DNA from: Planktophila grossartii
GTDB taxonomy: Bacteria; Actinomycetota; Actinomycetes; Nanopelagicales; Nanopelagicaceae
Direction: 5' to 3'
Assembly: GCA_965234365.1 (NCBI GenBank)
Contig: OZ248345.1
Span: forward strand, 992,001 to 1,056,000
Length of the DNA stretch: 64,000 nucleotides
Shown here one piece after another: positions 42,233 to 50,139 of the stretch (position 1 is its first letter; the number at the start of each line of letters is the position of its first letter). Under the pieces are notes generated by a model. It ran no database searches. It saw only the letters and a program-made list of their open reading frames with translations, and was not told the DNA's origin. Position numbers and translations under genes: made by a program.

Positions 42233-42979
42233 TTATTTGAGCCTAACACCGTCCTTGATCATGTTTAAGTCCATGTTGAGTGCGCGGAATGAAACTGTGC
42301 GGTTATTACTCGCACTTCCATCGTTACAGAGGTTTGTACTGATTGATGGTTTTGAAAGTGCGACAAAAGAGAATGAAAGTACAGAGCCTGGAATCGCTTT
42401 TGATGTTGAGGTGATGCGAGCGCCCATATCGCTATTGAGAGCTGCCATCACAAGATGAGCTGGTCCTGAAATTCTGAAGAAGGGGGAACCAGATCCTGCT
42501 GATTCAATCCCTGGAAATCCTGAGGTGAAAGAGACCGATGAGGCGTTGGAATATCCGCAGACAAGGAGCATCTCTACGCCACTGACGTGTAGGCGTGGAA
42601 GAAAGACTGAATGAGCGCGCGGATCGGTGGAGACTGAAGCAGGAACTGCGATGCGCATGAATTGATCAGCAATAGCGTGCGGTGGAAGAGGAGTTGGTGA
42701 TGCCATCGCGGTGGGTGACTCAGTTGTGGTGACTAAGGGCGCTTCAGGGGAAGCAGATCCGCTAGGCGTCGGCGTTGGTGAAGCTTCGCTCGTCGGTGAC
42801 GTAGTGGGTTCGGGAGTTGGAGATTCTGTTGGGACTGGCGATTCGGTCGGTGCTGGGGATGCTGTCTCTGCGGGGGCATCGACAGTTCCAAGAATTGGGC
42901 TGAGTAAATCTTCAGCTAATGAGCGTGGGGTAACGATAAATACGCAGAGAACGGTGAGTGCGATGATCGCTTTCTTCAT
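42233..42979 (-). CDS. Secreted Pro/Ser/Thr-rich stalk protein
   Basis: Not recognised. From the ATG at 42979 the product has 248 residues with a signal peptide (ending SLAED). A ~60-residue low-complexity stretch of PTPSP-like repeats, likely extended and wall-spanning, is followed by a ~140-residue beta-rich domain with two cysteines. Longer in-frame starts reach into the divergent promoter region and lack a signal at the N-terminus, so they are rejected; ATG 43003 remains possible. No clear Shine-Dalgarno. Location suggests a surface component of the FGQG cluster. Confidence 0.68.
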   Translation of the reverse strand: MKKAIIALTVLCVFIVTPRSLAEDLLSPILGTVDAPAETASPAPTESPVPTESPTPEPTTSPTSEASPTPTPSGSASPEAPLVTTTESPTAMASPTPLPPHAIADQFMRIAVPASVSTDPRAHSVFLPRLHVSGVEMLLVCGYSNASSVSFTSGFPGIESAGSGSPFFRISGPAHLVMAALNSDMGARITSTSKAIPGSVLSFSFVALSKPSISTNLCNDGSASNNRTVSFRALNMDLNMIKDGVRLK

Positions 42980-43046
42980 CGTAGATTCCGGAGTTCTCGC
43001 CATGTTGGCAAGAGTAATGAGTATGCGGAAAATGGTTATTTTCGAC

Positions 43047-43061
43047 CGTGTATTACCCGAA
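43047..43061. promoter_or_regulatory. 15-bp motif, copy 2 (upstream of regulator operon)
   Basis: CGTGTATTACCCGAA differs in one base from the copy at 40914-40928. It lies between the divergent stalk-protein gene and the response-regulator gene, 43 bp upstream of the latter. Both orientations could be controlled. GGGTGCC/GGTACCC, partly dyad, lies next to the start codon. Confidence 0.4.
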
Positions 43062-43103
43062 TAGATTGAAATAGATGAAGGGGTGCCTTGGTACCCTTCC
43101 CGA

Positions 43104-43751
43104 ATGAGCGCGAGCCAAAAGTCCATTCGAGTACTGCTCGTTGAAGATGAAGATTTCACGCGCACCATGGTTGGCGAGATGCTCACTGCTTCTGGAATTG
43201 CGGTCAATTCCGTTAAATCTGTGGCAGAGGCGCTTAAGTCAATTGATGACTTTGATCCTCACGTTGTGCTCACTGATCTTGATTTAGGTCATGGCCCCGA
43301 TGGGGCAGATCTACTGACAAAGGTATTTAAAGAGCGCCCGTGGACAGGCATGGTCATCATGACCGCACACGCCTCACCCGAACTTGCCATCAACGATGCC
43401 TCACGAATTCCAGACCCCACCGTTTATATTGTGAAATCTCAGCTTCAATCGATGCAGAATCTTGTTTCAGCGCTGGAGGAGTCCATCAGCAAAACCGGAA
43501 ACTTTCAGAGTTCAGTCATTGCAAGCGAAGAGAAGATCACCATTACATCGAGCCAAGCTGAAATCCTGCGCATGATTGCGGACGGGCTATCGAATGCATC
43601 AATTGCAGAAGCTCGTGGAATCACACTGCGAGCAGCTGAAGCTCTTATTCAACGAACATTTGCCGCCCTTGGCGTGAATGGTGATCCCAGCGTGAATCCT
43701 CGAGTCGTGGCTGTGCGTATGTGGCACCAAGGGAAAGTCGCAGTTAAATAG
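43104..43751 (+). CDS. NarL/LuxR-type response regulator
   Basis: This 215-residue protein has a receiver domain (VLLVEDEDF, phospho-acceptor Asp in LTDLDLG, Lys in YIVKS) and a LuxR-type helix-turn-helix at about 150-212 (ITSSQAEILRMIADGLSNASIAE). A GTG at 43083 would add seven residues; ATG 43104 gives the usual REC start. It diverges from the surface cluster and is followed 2 bp later by its kinase. It is the best candidate regulator of the FGQG genes. Confidence 0.85.
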   Translation: MSASQKSIRVLLVEDEDFTRTMVGEMLTASGIAVNSVKSVAEALKSIDDFDPHVVLTDLDLGHGPDGADLLTKVFKERPWTGMVIMTAHASPELAINDASRIPDPTVYIVKSQLQSMQNLVSALEESISKTGNFQSSVIASEEKITITSSQAEILRMIADGLSNASIAEARGITLRAAEALIQRTFAALGVNGDPSVNPRVVAVRMWHQGKVAVK

Positions 43752-43753
43752 CT

Positions 43754-45529
43754 ATGCGCCCAATTCTTCAAGGACTTCGTTCAGAGATCAAGCATAAGAT
43801 CGATTTCTCTCTGGTGCCTCTTGGCATCATCATTATTGAGTACTCTGTTTTTACAACTCAACTTTCAAAAGACCAGTACAGCAGTCTCCGTAATCTCATT
43901 CTGTTGCGTGTTTTACACACCTTGATCATGATTACCTTCGCTGCAATTCTCTCTCAAATTTTCATCCGCCTCAAGAGAACCGAACTGAATTACCGCACCC
44001 TTGCTATTACCGGCACCTTGGTAATCGGCCTTGGCGATTTCATTCATAGATTTATGGGCCCAGCCCTCGGCGTCGAACTTGTGAGCGCAGATCGCAGAGT
44101 CGGCATTATTTTGCTACAAGGATGCTTCTGGTTCCCAGCATTCATCATCGTCGGAAGTAAACGGACAGAAATCTTCAAGCACTTTAAAGAGTACGAGAAG
44201 CGACTCATCATTGCTACTCGCGCCCGCAGTAGAAAATCCGAAGAATTTGTCAGCATCCAGATGGGACTTCAAGACCGAATCCGTCAAGAATTAGCTGCAT
44301 CCTGCAAAGCTCTGATTGACTCAATTTCTCAAGTTAGAAATAGATCAGGCAACCTAGATGGAGAAAACCTAGCGATTCAACCTTATCTCTTAGGAGATGA
44401 ACTTCGTAAACTTTCGATGAAGCTTGAGACTTTTGGGTCGGAACAACAAGGGACAACGATTCTCGGACAGAACGTTCGATCCGTAAACCTCCTAATCAAA
44501 CAATTCAGGATTCTCTATGCCACGACAGCGCGCAGTACACCGCTTAGCAGAAGCGCATACGCACTAGTTCTGCTTGCACTTATTACCCCGCCAATCATTA
44601 ATTACTCTTCGCTTCCTGAAGCGTTGATTGCATACCCAATCATGATTCTGGTTATCTATATTGCAGCTCACGTCATCTCTAAGGTACTTGCTAGTAATTC
44701 GCCTCATGCCCTCAGAAATTCATCAATACTGATTTATCTCACCGGTTTCTTACCCATGATCTCCAATCTGCTTGGCCAGGTAATTAATCCTGACCCAAAC
44801 ACCAGATATCCAATTTATATAACTGGTTTAACGGTTCCGATTTCGTATTACATCTTTATCAAAGTGCTTCAGGTCCTACATCCCCATGCACTCGAGCTCA
44901 TACGTAATGATGAACTCAAAGCAAGCGAAGCACTACAGGAAGCAGTAACAAAGGTTGTCAGCGACGAGTTCTCTCACGCTCTGTCACATCGATGGGCAAT
45001 CTTTATCCACGGCAAAATTCTTACTCGCCTGGCGGCTACCGCGCTGAAACTCGAGACAGCATCTCAGGCAGGAGATTCACAATCTTTCAATACCGCAGTT
45101 GATTCACTTCTCAATCTTTTGAAGAACCCTGATGCTGAGTTTGAGCAAAAAATAACGGTTCTCGAGACTGAAGTGAGTTCACGACTTGATCCTTGGCTGG
45201 GGCTCCTCGATGTCGATCTCCATATTGATCAAGAGTTAAAGTCAGTGCGAAATGAACGAGTTCGCGAACTCGGTGAGGTTATTGAAGAGATCATTTCTAA
45301 TTCAATGCGCCACGGAAAAGCCCAAAAGGTCGACCTACGGGTGATTAAGTCAGGTGAGAGAGATATTCAGATTATCGCTGTCGATAACGCCACTATTGCG
45401 CCACCTGAATTTCAGGGTAGATACGGTCTCGGTACGCGAATCTTTAACCTCGCATCTGATGGTCGCTGGTCTATCACTCGCGTAGAGTCAGGCACTGAAT
45501 TTAAGCTCACGATGGCGATTGAGCAGTAA
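43754..45529 (+). CDS. Membrane histidine kinase, atypical NarX/DesK-like
   Basis: This 591-residue kinase has helices at ~18-34, 48-70, 84-98 and 116-134, a cytosolic coiled segment (~140-260), and further helices at ~266-308 and 325-372. The dimerisation helix reads SHRWAIFIHGKILTRLAA; His419 in the FIHGK context matches the DLHD position of HisKA_3 kinases. The ATPase domain has N-box Asn516 (ISNSMRHG) and G-box GRYGLG at 555-560. It lies between two response regulators in a tight operon. The split membrane domain is unusual and the signal unknown. Confidence 0.78.
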   Translation: MRPILQGLRSEIKHKIDFSLVPLGIIIIEYSVFTTQLSKDQYSSLRNLILLRVLHTLIMITFAAILSQIFIRLKRTELNYRTLAITGTLVIGLGDFIHRFMGPALGVELVSADRRVGIILLQGCFWFPAFIIVGSKRTEIFKHFKEYEKRLIIATRARSRKSEEFVSIQMGLQDRIRQELAASCKALIDSISQVRNRSGNLDGENLAIQPYLLGDELRKLSMKLETFGSEQQGTTILGQNVRSVNLLIKQFRILYATTARSTPLSRSAYALVLLALITPPIINYSSLPEALIAYPIMILVIYIAAHVISKVLASNSPHALRNSSILIYLTGFLPMISNLLGQVINPDPNTRYPIYITGLTVPISYYIFIKVLQVLHPHALELIRNDELKASEALQEAVTKVVSDEFSHALSHRWAIFIHGKILTRLAATALKLETASQAGDSQSFNTAVDSLLNLLKNPDAEFEQKITVLETEVSSRLDPWLGLLDVDLHIDQELKSVRNERVRELGEVIEEIISNSMRHGKAQKVDLRVIKSGERDIQIIAVDNATIAPPEFQGRYGLGTRIFNLASDGRWSITRVESGTEFKLTMAIEQ

Positions 45530-45531
45530 CG

Positions 45532-45936
45532 ATGGGAAGCAAAATTAAGCAATCAGTCATGATGGTCGAGGATGACGAATTCACTCGTTCAACCGTTAAG
45601 GCTGCCCTCGAGGGCAAGGGTCTCAACATTGTCTATGACACATCGTCGGTAAAAGAGGCGATCGAGTATGCAAAAAGCCATCGCCCAGATGTTGCAGTCT
45701 TGGATTACAACTTAGGTAAGGGCCCCAACGGAATTGATTTAGCTAATCAGCTCCGCAAAATTCAGCCACATATCGCGATTGTCTTACTAACCGCCTTCTT
45801 AGATCCTGCTCAATTAGATAAGCGAGTGGCCGAACTTCCTGCTGGTAGCCGTTATCTGATCAAGCACAGCGTGACAAAAATTGAAGTACTGATCGAGGAA
45901 ATTAAAGAAGCGCTGAAGAGCGCACCCACTACTTAG
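45532..45936 (+). CDS. Single-domain response regulator
   Basis: A 134-residue stand-alone receiver. It has the acidic pair (MMVEDDEF), phospho-acceptor Asp in VLDYNLGKGPNG and Lys in YLIKHS. The N-terminal half closely parallels the receiver of the first regulator (VEDEDFTRTMV versus VEDDEFTRSTV), implying duplication. Without an output domain it may be a phosphate sink or bind a partner. It starts 2 bp after the kinase and converges on the TRIC-like gene with an 8-bp overlap. Confidence 0.85.
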   Translation: MGSKIKQSVMMVEDDEFTRSTVKAALEGKGLNIVYDTSSVKEAIEYAKSHRPDVAVLDYNLGKGPNGIDLANQLRKIQPHIAIVLLTAFLDPAQLDKRVAELPAGSRYLIKHSVTKIEVLIEEIKEALKSAPTT

Positions 45937-46528
45937 TAAATTTAGGTAAGTGCAGGTCAAATTGGATTGAGAATACGCGGGTAAGAATTACAACCGCTCC
46001 CCCAACAATCGCACACGTATTTTGACCGAAGTTAAATTGGTGGAGTGCCACAAAGGTAATGGCGCCCATAAGTGCTGATGTCCCAATGGTCTCGCGGTGA
46101 AGTAAAACTGGCTCAAGTTGGCAGAGAACATCGCGCAAAAGCCCGCCAGTTACCGCGGTGATGACGCCCAGAATAATTGCGGCAAACCAGGTGACATCCA
46201 TTTCAAATGAGAGCTGCGTTCCCGACATCGTTGCAACGGCGAGGCCGAATGTGTCCATGATGAGCAAGGTCTTTCCCACATGAGTTACGCGCCTAAATAC
46301 CAAGGTGATCACCACGGCAGCGATGATGCTGGCGATAATCCATGGATCGATAACCCAGATAGGTCGAAGTCCCAAGAAGATATTGCGGAGAGTTCCGCCT
46401 GATACAGATGCGATTCCTGCGATAAATGCGATGCCGCCGTAATCGAGTCCCTTATCTGCTGCCACTCGTGCACCAACCAAGGCAAATACGAAAGTCGAGA
46501 GCAGATCGAGGATATGGAGCAAAGTCAT
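45929..46528 (-). CDS. TRIC/UPF0126 family membrane protein
   Basis: This 199-residue protein has about seven helices in two homologous halves with the glycine motifs ASVSGGTLRNIFLG and TAVTGGLLRDVLC. This is the UPF0126 (YicG/YadS) or bacterial TRIC family, which form trimeric cation channels or glycine-type transporters. The ATG at 46528 gives the normal start; the longer frame adds a hydrophilic piece that overlaps the promoter region. Confidence 0.88.
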   Translation of the reverse strand: MTLLHILDLLSTFVFALVGARVAADKGLDYGGIAFIAGIASVSGGTLRNIFLGLRPIWVIDPWIIASIIAAVVITLVFRRVTHVGKTLLIMDTFGLAVATMSGTQLSFEMDVTWFAAIILGVITAVTGGLLRDVLCQLEPVLLHRETIGTSALMGAITFVALHQFNFGQNTCAIVGGAVVILTRVFSIQFDLHLPKFTK

Positions 46529-46649
46529 AGGTACAGGGTACGGATTGAAATCAGGGCAGGCCTGCACAAAACTGCAAAATAGTTTCATTTCCGTCACATT
46601 TTGCGTGTTTGGGTATCGGTATCACCCCGCCTTCCGTAGAGTTCCGCGC

Positions 46650-48308
46650 ATGTCAAAGACAACAGGGCCCTCAGCAGATAAGAACTGGTGGCGCCAAGCT
46701 GCCATCTACCAGATCTACCCACGCAGCTTCGCTGATTCAAATGGCGATGGCATCGGCGATATCAAGGGAATCACTTCACGTATTCCTTACTTGAAGTCAC
46801 TTGCAATCGATGCAGTCTGGTTGAGTCCTTTCTATCCATCAGCACTTGCCGATGGTGGTTACGACGTTGATGACTATCGCGATGTAGATCCAAAGCTTGG
46901 AACACTTGCTGACTTCGATGAAATGCTTGCAGGACTTCATAAAGAAGGAATCCGCGTATTCGTCGATATCGTTCCTAATCACTCTTCAAATTTGCACGAA
47001 TGGTTTAAGGAAGCAATCGCTTCTGAAAAGGGTTCAGCTGCACGTAACCGATATATTTTCCGTGATGGAAAGGGCGCTAACGGCGAACTTCCGCCTTCAG
47101 ATTGGGTTTCACACTTTGCCCCATCTTCATGGACGCACGAATCAACATTCGGCGGAAAGAACAACCAATGGTTCCTCCACTGGTTCGCTCCAGAACAACC
47201 AGATTTCAACTGGGAGAACCCAGAAGTACATGAAGATTTCCTCAAGACTCTAAAGTTCTGGTCTGATCGTGGCGTGGATGGATTCCGCATCGACGTTGCA
47301 CATGGTTTAGCAAAAGACCTAACCGAACCATTCCGCAGCATGCCTGTCCACGAAGGACTTGAGCAGCGCGGCAACAAGGGAAATGGAATTTGGGGCGATC
47401 GCAATGAAGTCTTTGCAATCTACAAAGAGTGGCGCAAACTCTTCAACCAATACGACCCACCACGTGTTGCAGTAGCTGAAGCTTTTGTTCACCCAGAGCG
47501 TCTACCGCTCTACGCAAGCACTAAGACTTTGGGTCAGTGCTTTGACTTCCGCTTTATTGAAACGCCATTCGAGGCAAATGCCTACAAGATTGCAACGCAA
47601 GAAGCGATCGAACTGGCTGCGAAGAACAAGTCTTCATGCACGTGGACACTTTCAAACCATGACCAGATTCGCCACGCGACAAAGATGGGCCTCAACCCAG
47701 CTGTTAATCGTCGTAGTTGGATGCTTTCAAATGGAACATCACACCCACTTGATGCTGATTCAGGTACAAAGAACGCGTTGGCAGCAACTGTCTATATCTT
47801 GGGTCTTCCAGGCTCTACTTACATGTACCAAGGTGAAGAACTCGGCCTGCACGAAGTAACGGATATTCCTGAAAGCGAAATCCAGGATCCTCAGTACCTT
47901 CGCAACCTCAAGGTTGATAAGGGGCGCGATGGATGTCGTGTTCCACTGCCTTGGACTGCAACCGGTTCTTCATTTGGTTTCGGTTCTGGTGGAGCACATT
48001 TGCCTCAACCAAAGTGGTTTAGTGACTACGCAGTAGAAGTTGAAGAGAAGGATGCAAACTCACCGCTAGCGATTTATCGCAAGGCTCTTGCGCTACGCAA
48101 GGAACTCCAGACGAAAGAAGAGATCAAGTGGCATAAGACCACAGATGTCTCAGTTCTTCACTATTCACGTCCAAATGGTTGGAATGTGATCATCAACTTC
48201 CGCGCAGAAAATTACCAAATGCCAGAGGGCGAGCTATTACTTTCAACTCGCCCTCTGGTCAATGGAAAGATTCCAGCCGGTACAACCGTTTGGTTTAAGA
48301 AGAAGTAA
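46650..48308 (+). CDS. GH13 alpha-glucosidase
   Basis: This 552-residue cytosolic glycosidase cleaves terminal alpha-glucosides such as maltose or isomaltose. The N-terminus AIYQIYPRSFADSNGDGIGD and region II DGFRIDVAHGL, with nucleophile Asp215, are diagnostic. Acid/base is Glu277 in VAEAFV, and LSNHDQIRH contains the third carboxylate. No signal peptide is seen. The longer frame from 46545 adds a non-homologous leader and is rejected. Oligo-1,6-glucosidase or trehalose-related activity cannot be excluded. Confidence 0.92.
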   Translation: MSKTTGPSADKNWWRQAAIYQIYPRSFADSNGDGIGDIKGITSRIPYLKSLAIDAVWLSPFYPSALADGGYDVDDYRDVDPKLGTLADFDEMLAGLHKEGIRVFVDIVPNHSSNLHEWFKEAIASEKGSAARNRYIFRDGKGANGELPPSDWVSHFAPSSWTHESTFGGKNNQWFLHWFAPEQPDFNWENPEVHEDFLKTLKFWSDRGVDGFRIDVAHGLAKDLTEPFRSMPVHEGLEQRGNKGNGIWGDRNEVFAIYKEWRKLFNQYDPPRVAVAEAFVHPERLPLYASTKTLGQCFDFRFIETPFEANAYKIATQEAIELAAKNKSSCTWTLSNHDQIRHATKMGLNPAVNRRSWMLSNGTSHPLDADSGTKNALAATVYILGLPGSTYMYQGEELGLHEVTDIPESEIQDPQYLRNLKVDKGRDGCRVPLPWTATGSSFGFGSGGAHLPQPKWFSDYAVEVEEKDANSPLAIYRKALALRKELQTKEEIKWHKTTDVSVLHYSRPNGWNVIINFRAENYQMPEGELLLSTRPLVNGKIPAGTTVWFKKK

Positions 48309-48313
48309 CTTCT

Positions 48314-48805
48314 TTACGCAACACCAATAATGTCGACTGCGAAGATCAAGGTCTCATTCGGCCCAATTGGTCCTGCTCCTGCTGCGCCGTAACCCATTGA
48401 TGGAGGCAAAATCAGAAGGCGACGTCCGCCAGCTTTTGCTCCTGGCAAACCCTTCTGCCATCCCTCAACAACTTGTGCCAATGGGAATGTTGCAGGCTGT
48501 CCGCTCCATGAAGATTCGATGATCTTTCCTGTTGACCATGCCATGAGTGTGTAATGGACAGTCAGGGTTGAAGTCGGGAGAACTTCTGCACCTGTTCCGA
48601 CGATGACATCGGTGAAGGAGAGCTCTGCGGGTGGAGTTCCTTCAGGCTTTGAAATTGTTGGTGCTTGGCCAGCAACTGCTGAAACAACAGGAAGAACTGT
48701 TGCACCTGTTTCTGAACCTGACATTTTTATTCCTCCGAGAACTGTGATTGCGACGAGTGAGAGAGCAAAGATGGCTGCAAGAATCTTGCGAGTGAGGTTA
48801 TTAAT
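48314..48805 (-). CDS. FKBP-type peptidyl-prolyl isomerase, probable AUU start
   Basis: The FKBP domain (VHYTLMAWSTGKIIESSW through LPPSMGYGAAGAGPIGPNETLIFAVDI) is clear. An ATG at 48724 has a strong GGAGGA six bases upstream and gives 136 residues. In-frame upstream codons encode a basic start and a hydrophobic stretch (RKILAAIFALSLVAITVLGG), a signal peptide like those of actinobacterial FKBP lipoproteins. The only plausible start for it is ATT at 48805, inside the last codons of argG (4-5 bp overlap) with AAGGAG seven bases upstream. I annotate the 163-residue form. No lipobox Cys is present. Confidence 0.75.
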   Translation of the reverse strand: MNNLTRKILAAIFALSLVAITVLGGIKMSGSETGATVLPVVSAVAGQAPTISKPEGTPPAELSFTDVIVGTGAEVLPTSTLTVHYTLMAWSTGKIIESSWSGQPATFPLAQVVEGWQKGLPGAKAGGRRLLILPPSMGYGAAGAGPIGPNETLIFAVDIIGVA

Positions 48806-50129
48806 TTTCTAGCTCCTTGATGAGGTTGAAGTCTCCCCCACCAAGCTGGCCTTGATCGCGGTACATCTCGAGCTTGGCACGAGTATCTGCGATATCAAGA
48901 TTGCGCATAGTGAGTTGACCGATGCGGTCTGTTGGGCCAAATGCAGCGTCTTCTGTGCGCTCCATCGACAATTTATCTGGGTGGTAACTGAGCGCTGGCC
49001 CAGTTGTATTGATGATGGAGAAATCATCGCCGCGACGTAAACGAATAGTGACTTCGCCAGTGATTGCAGATGCAACCCAGCGAGTGAGAGATTCACGGAG
49101 CATGAGGCTCTGCGGATCTAACCAGCGACCTTCGTAGAGCAAGCGACCAAGGCGACGACCTTCTGCGTGGTAATTGGCGATGGTGTCTTCGTTGTGAATT
49201 GCAGAGACCAAACGCTCGTATGCAATAAAGAGAAGTGCCATTCCTGGTGCTTCGTAGATTCCACGAGACTTTGCTTCGATGATGCGGTTCTCGATCTGAT
49301 CGGCCATTCCGAGTCCGTGGCGACCACCGATCTTGTTCGCTTCATCCATCAAAGCAACTACATCACTGAAATCTTTGCCATTGATTGCAACGGGGCGACC
49401 TTGAACGAATTGAATCTTTACATCTTCTGATGGAATTGAAATGCTTGAATCCCAGAACTTAACGCCCATGATCGGTGTAACAATTTCAATCGAAGCATCG
49501 AGGTTCTCAAGATCCTTTGCCTCGTGGGTAGCGCCCAAGATGTTGGCATCAGTTGAATATGCCTTCTCGGTGCTATCGCGATACGGAAGCTTGTTAGCTA
49601 CCAACCACTCAGACATCTCTTTTCGGCCGCCGAGTTCGCGCACGAAGTCTGCGTCTAACCATGGCTTGTAAATACGAAGGTTTGGGTTGGCAAGAAGTCC
49701 GTAGCGATAGAAACGCTCGATGTCATTGCCCTTATATGTTGAACCGTCGCCCCAGATTTCAACTTTGTCATTCAACATCGCACGCACCAAAAGTGTTCCT
49801 GTTACTGCGCGGCCAAGAGGAGTTGTGTTGAAGTACTGCTTTCCGCCTGAACGAATATGGAAAGCGCCGCATGCAATTGCTGCTAGGCCTTCTTCGACAA
49901 GCGGGGTCTTGCAATCAACAAGACGTGAAATTTCAGCGCCATACTCTTTAGCGCGATCTGGAACTGAATCGATATCTGGTTCGTCATACTGACCAAGGTC
50001 TGCGGTGTAGGTGCAAGGAACAGCGCCCTTTGAGCGCATCCAGGCGACCGCTACAGATGTATCGAGACCACCAGAAAAGGCGATACCTACCTTTTCGCCA
50101 ACGGGAAGAGAAGCAAGAACCTTAGACAT
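48801..50129 (-). CDS. argG: Argininosuccinate synthase
   Basis: ArgG (442 residues) joins citrulline and aspartate in arginine synthesis. The PP-loop AFSGGLDTSVAVAWM is near the N-terminus, and YNTTPLGR-like FNTTPLGRAVTG and STYKGNDIERF match the longer E. coli-type enzyme. Ends with KELEN. It follows the methyltransferase by 10 bp, outside any arg operon. Confidence 0.96.
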   Translation of the reverse strand: MSKVLASLPVGEKVGIAFSGGLDTSVAVAWMRSKGAVPCTYTADLGQYDEPDIDSVPDRAKEYGAEISRLVDCKTPLVEEGLAAIACGAFHIRSGGKQYFNTTPLGRAVTGTLLVRAMLNDKVEIWGDGSTYKGNDIERFYRYGLLANPNLRIYKPWLDADFVRELGGRKEMSEWLVANKLPYRDSTEKAYSTDANILGATHEAKDLENLDASIEIVTPIMGVKFWDSSISIPSEDVKIQFVQGRPVAINGKDFSDVVALMDEANKIGGRHGLGMADQIENRIIEAKSRGIYEAPGMALLFIAYERLVSAIHNEDTIANYHAEGRRLGRLLYEGRWLDPQSLMLRESLTRWVASAITGEVTIRLRRGDDFSIINTTGPALSYHPDKLSMERTEDAAFGPTDRIGQLTMRNLDIADTRAKLEMYRDQGQLGGGDFNLIKELEN

Positions 50130-50139
50130 AGTGCGCAGT

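Noticed and set aside
42980..43207. Long N-terminal extension of the stalk-protein frame
   Set aside because: It would bury the signal peptide and overlaps the divergent promoter and start of the response regulator.
46545..46649. N-terminal extension of the alpha-glucosidase
   Set aside because: The added residues do not resemble GH13 enzymes and overlap the start of the divergent gene.
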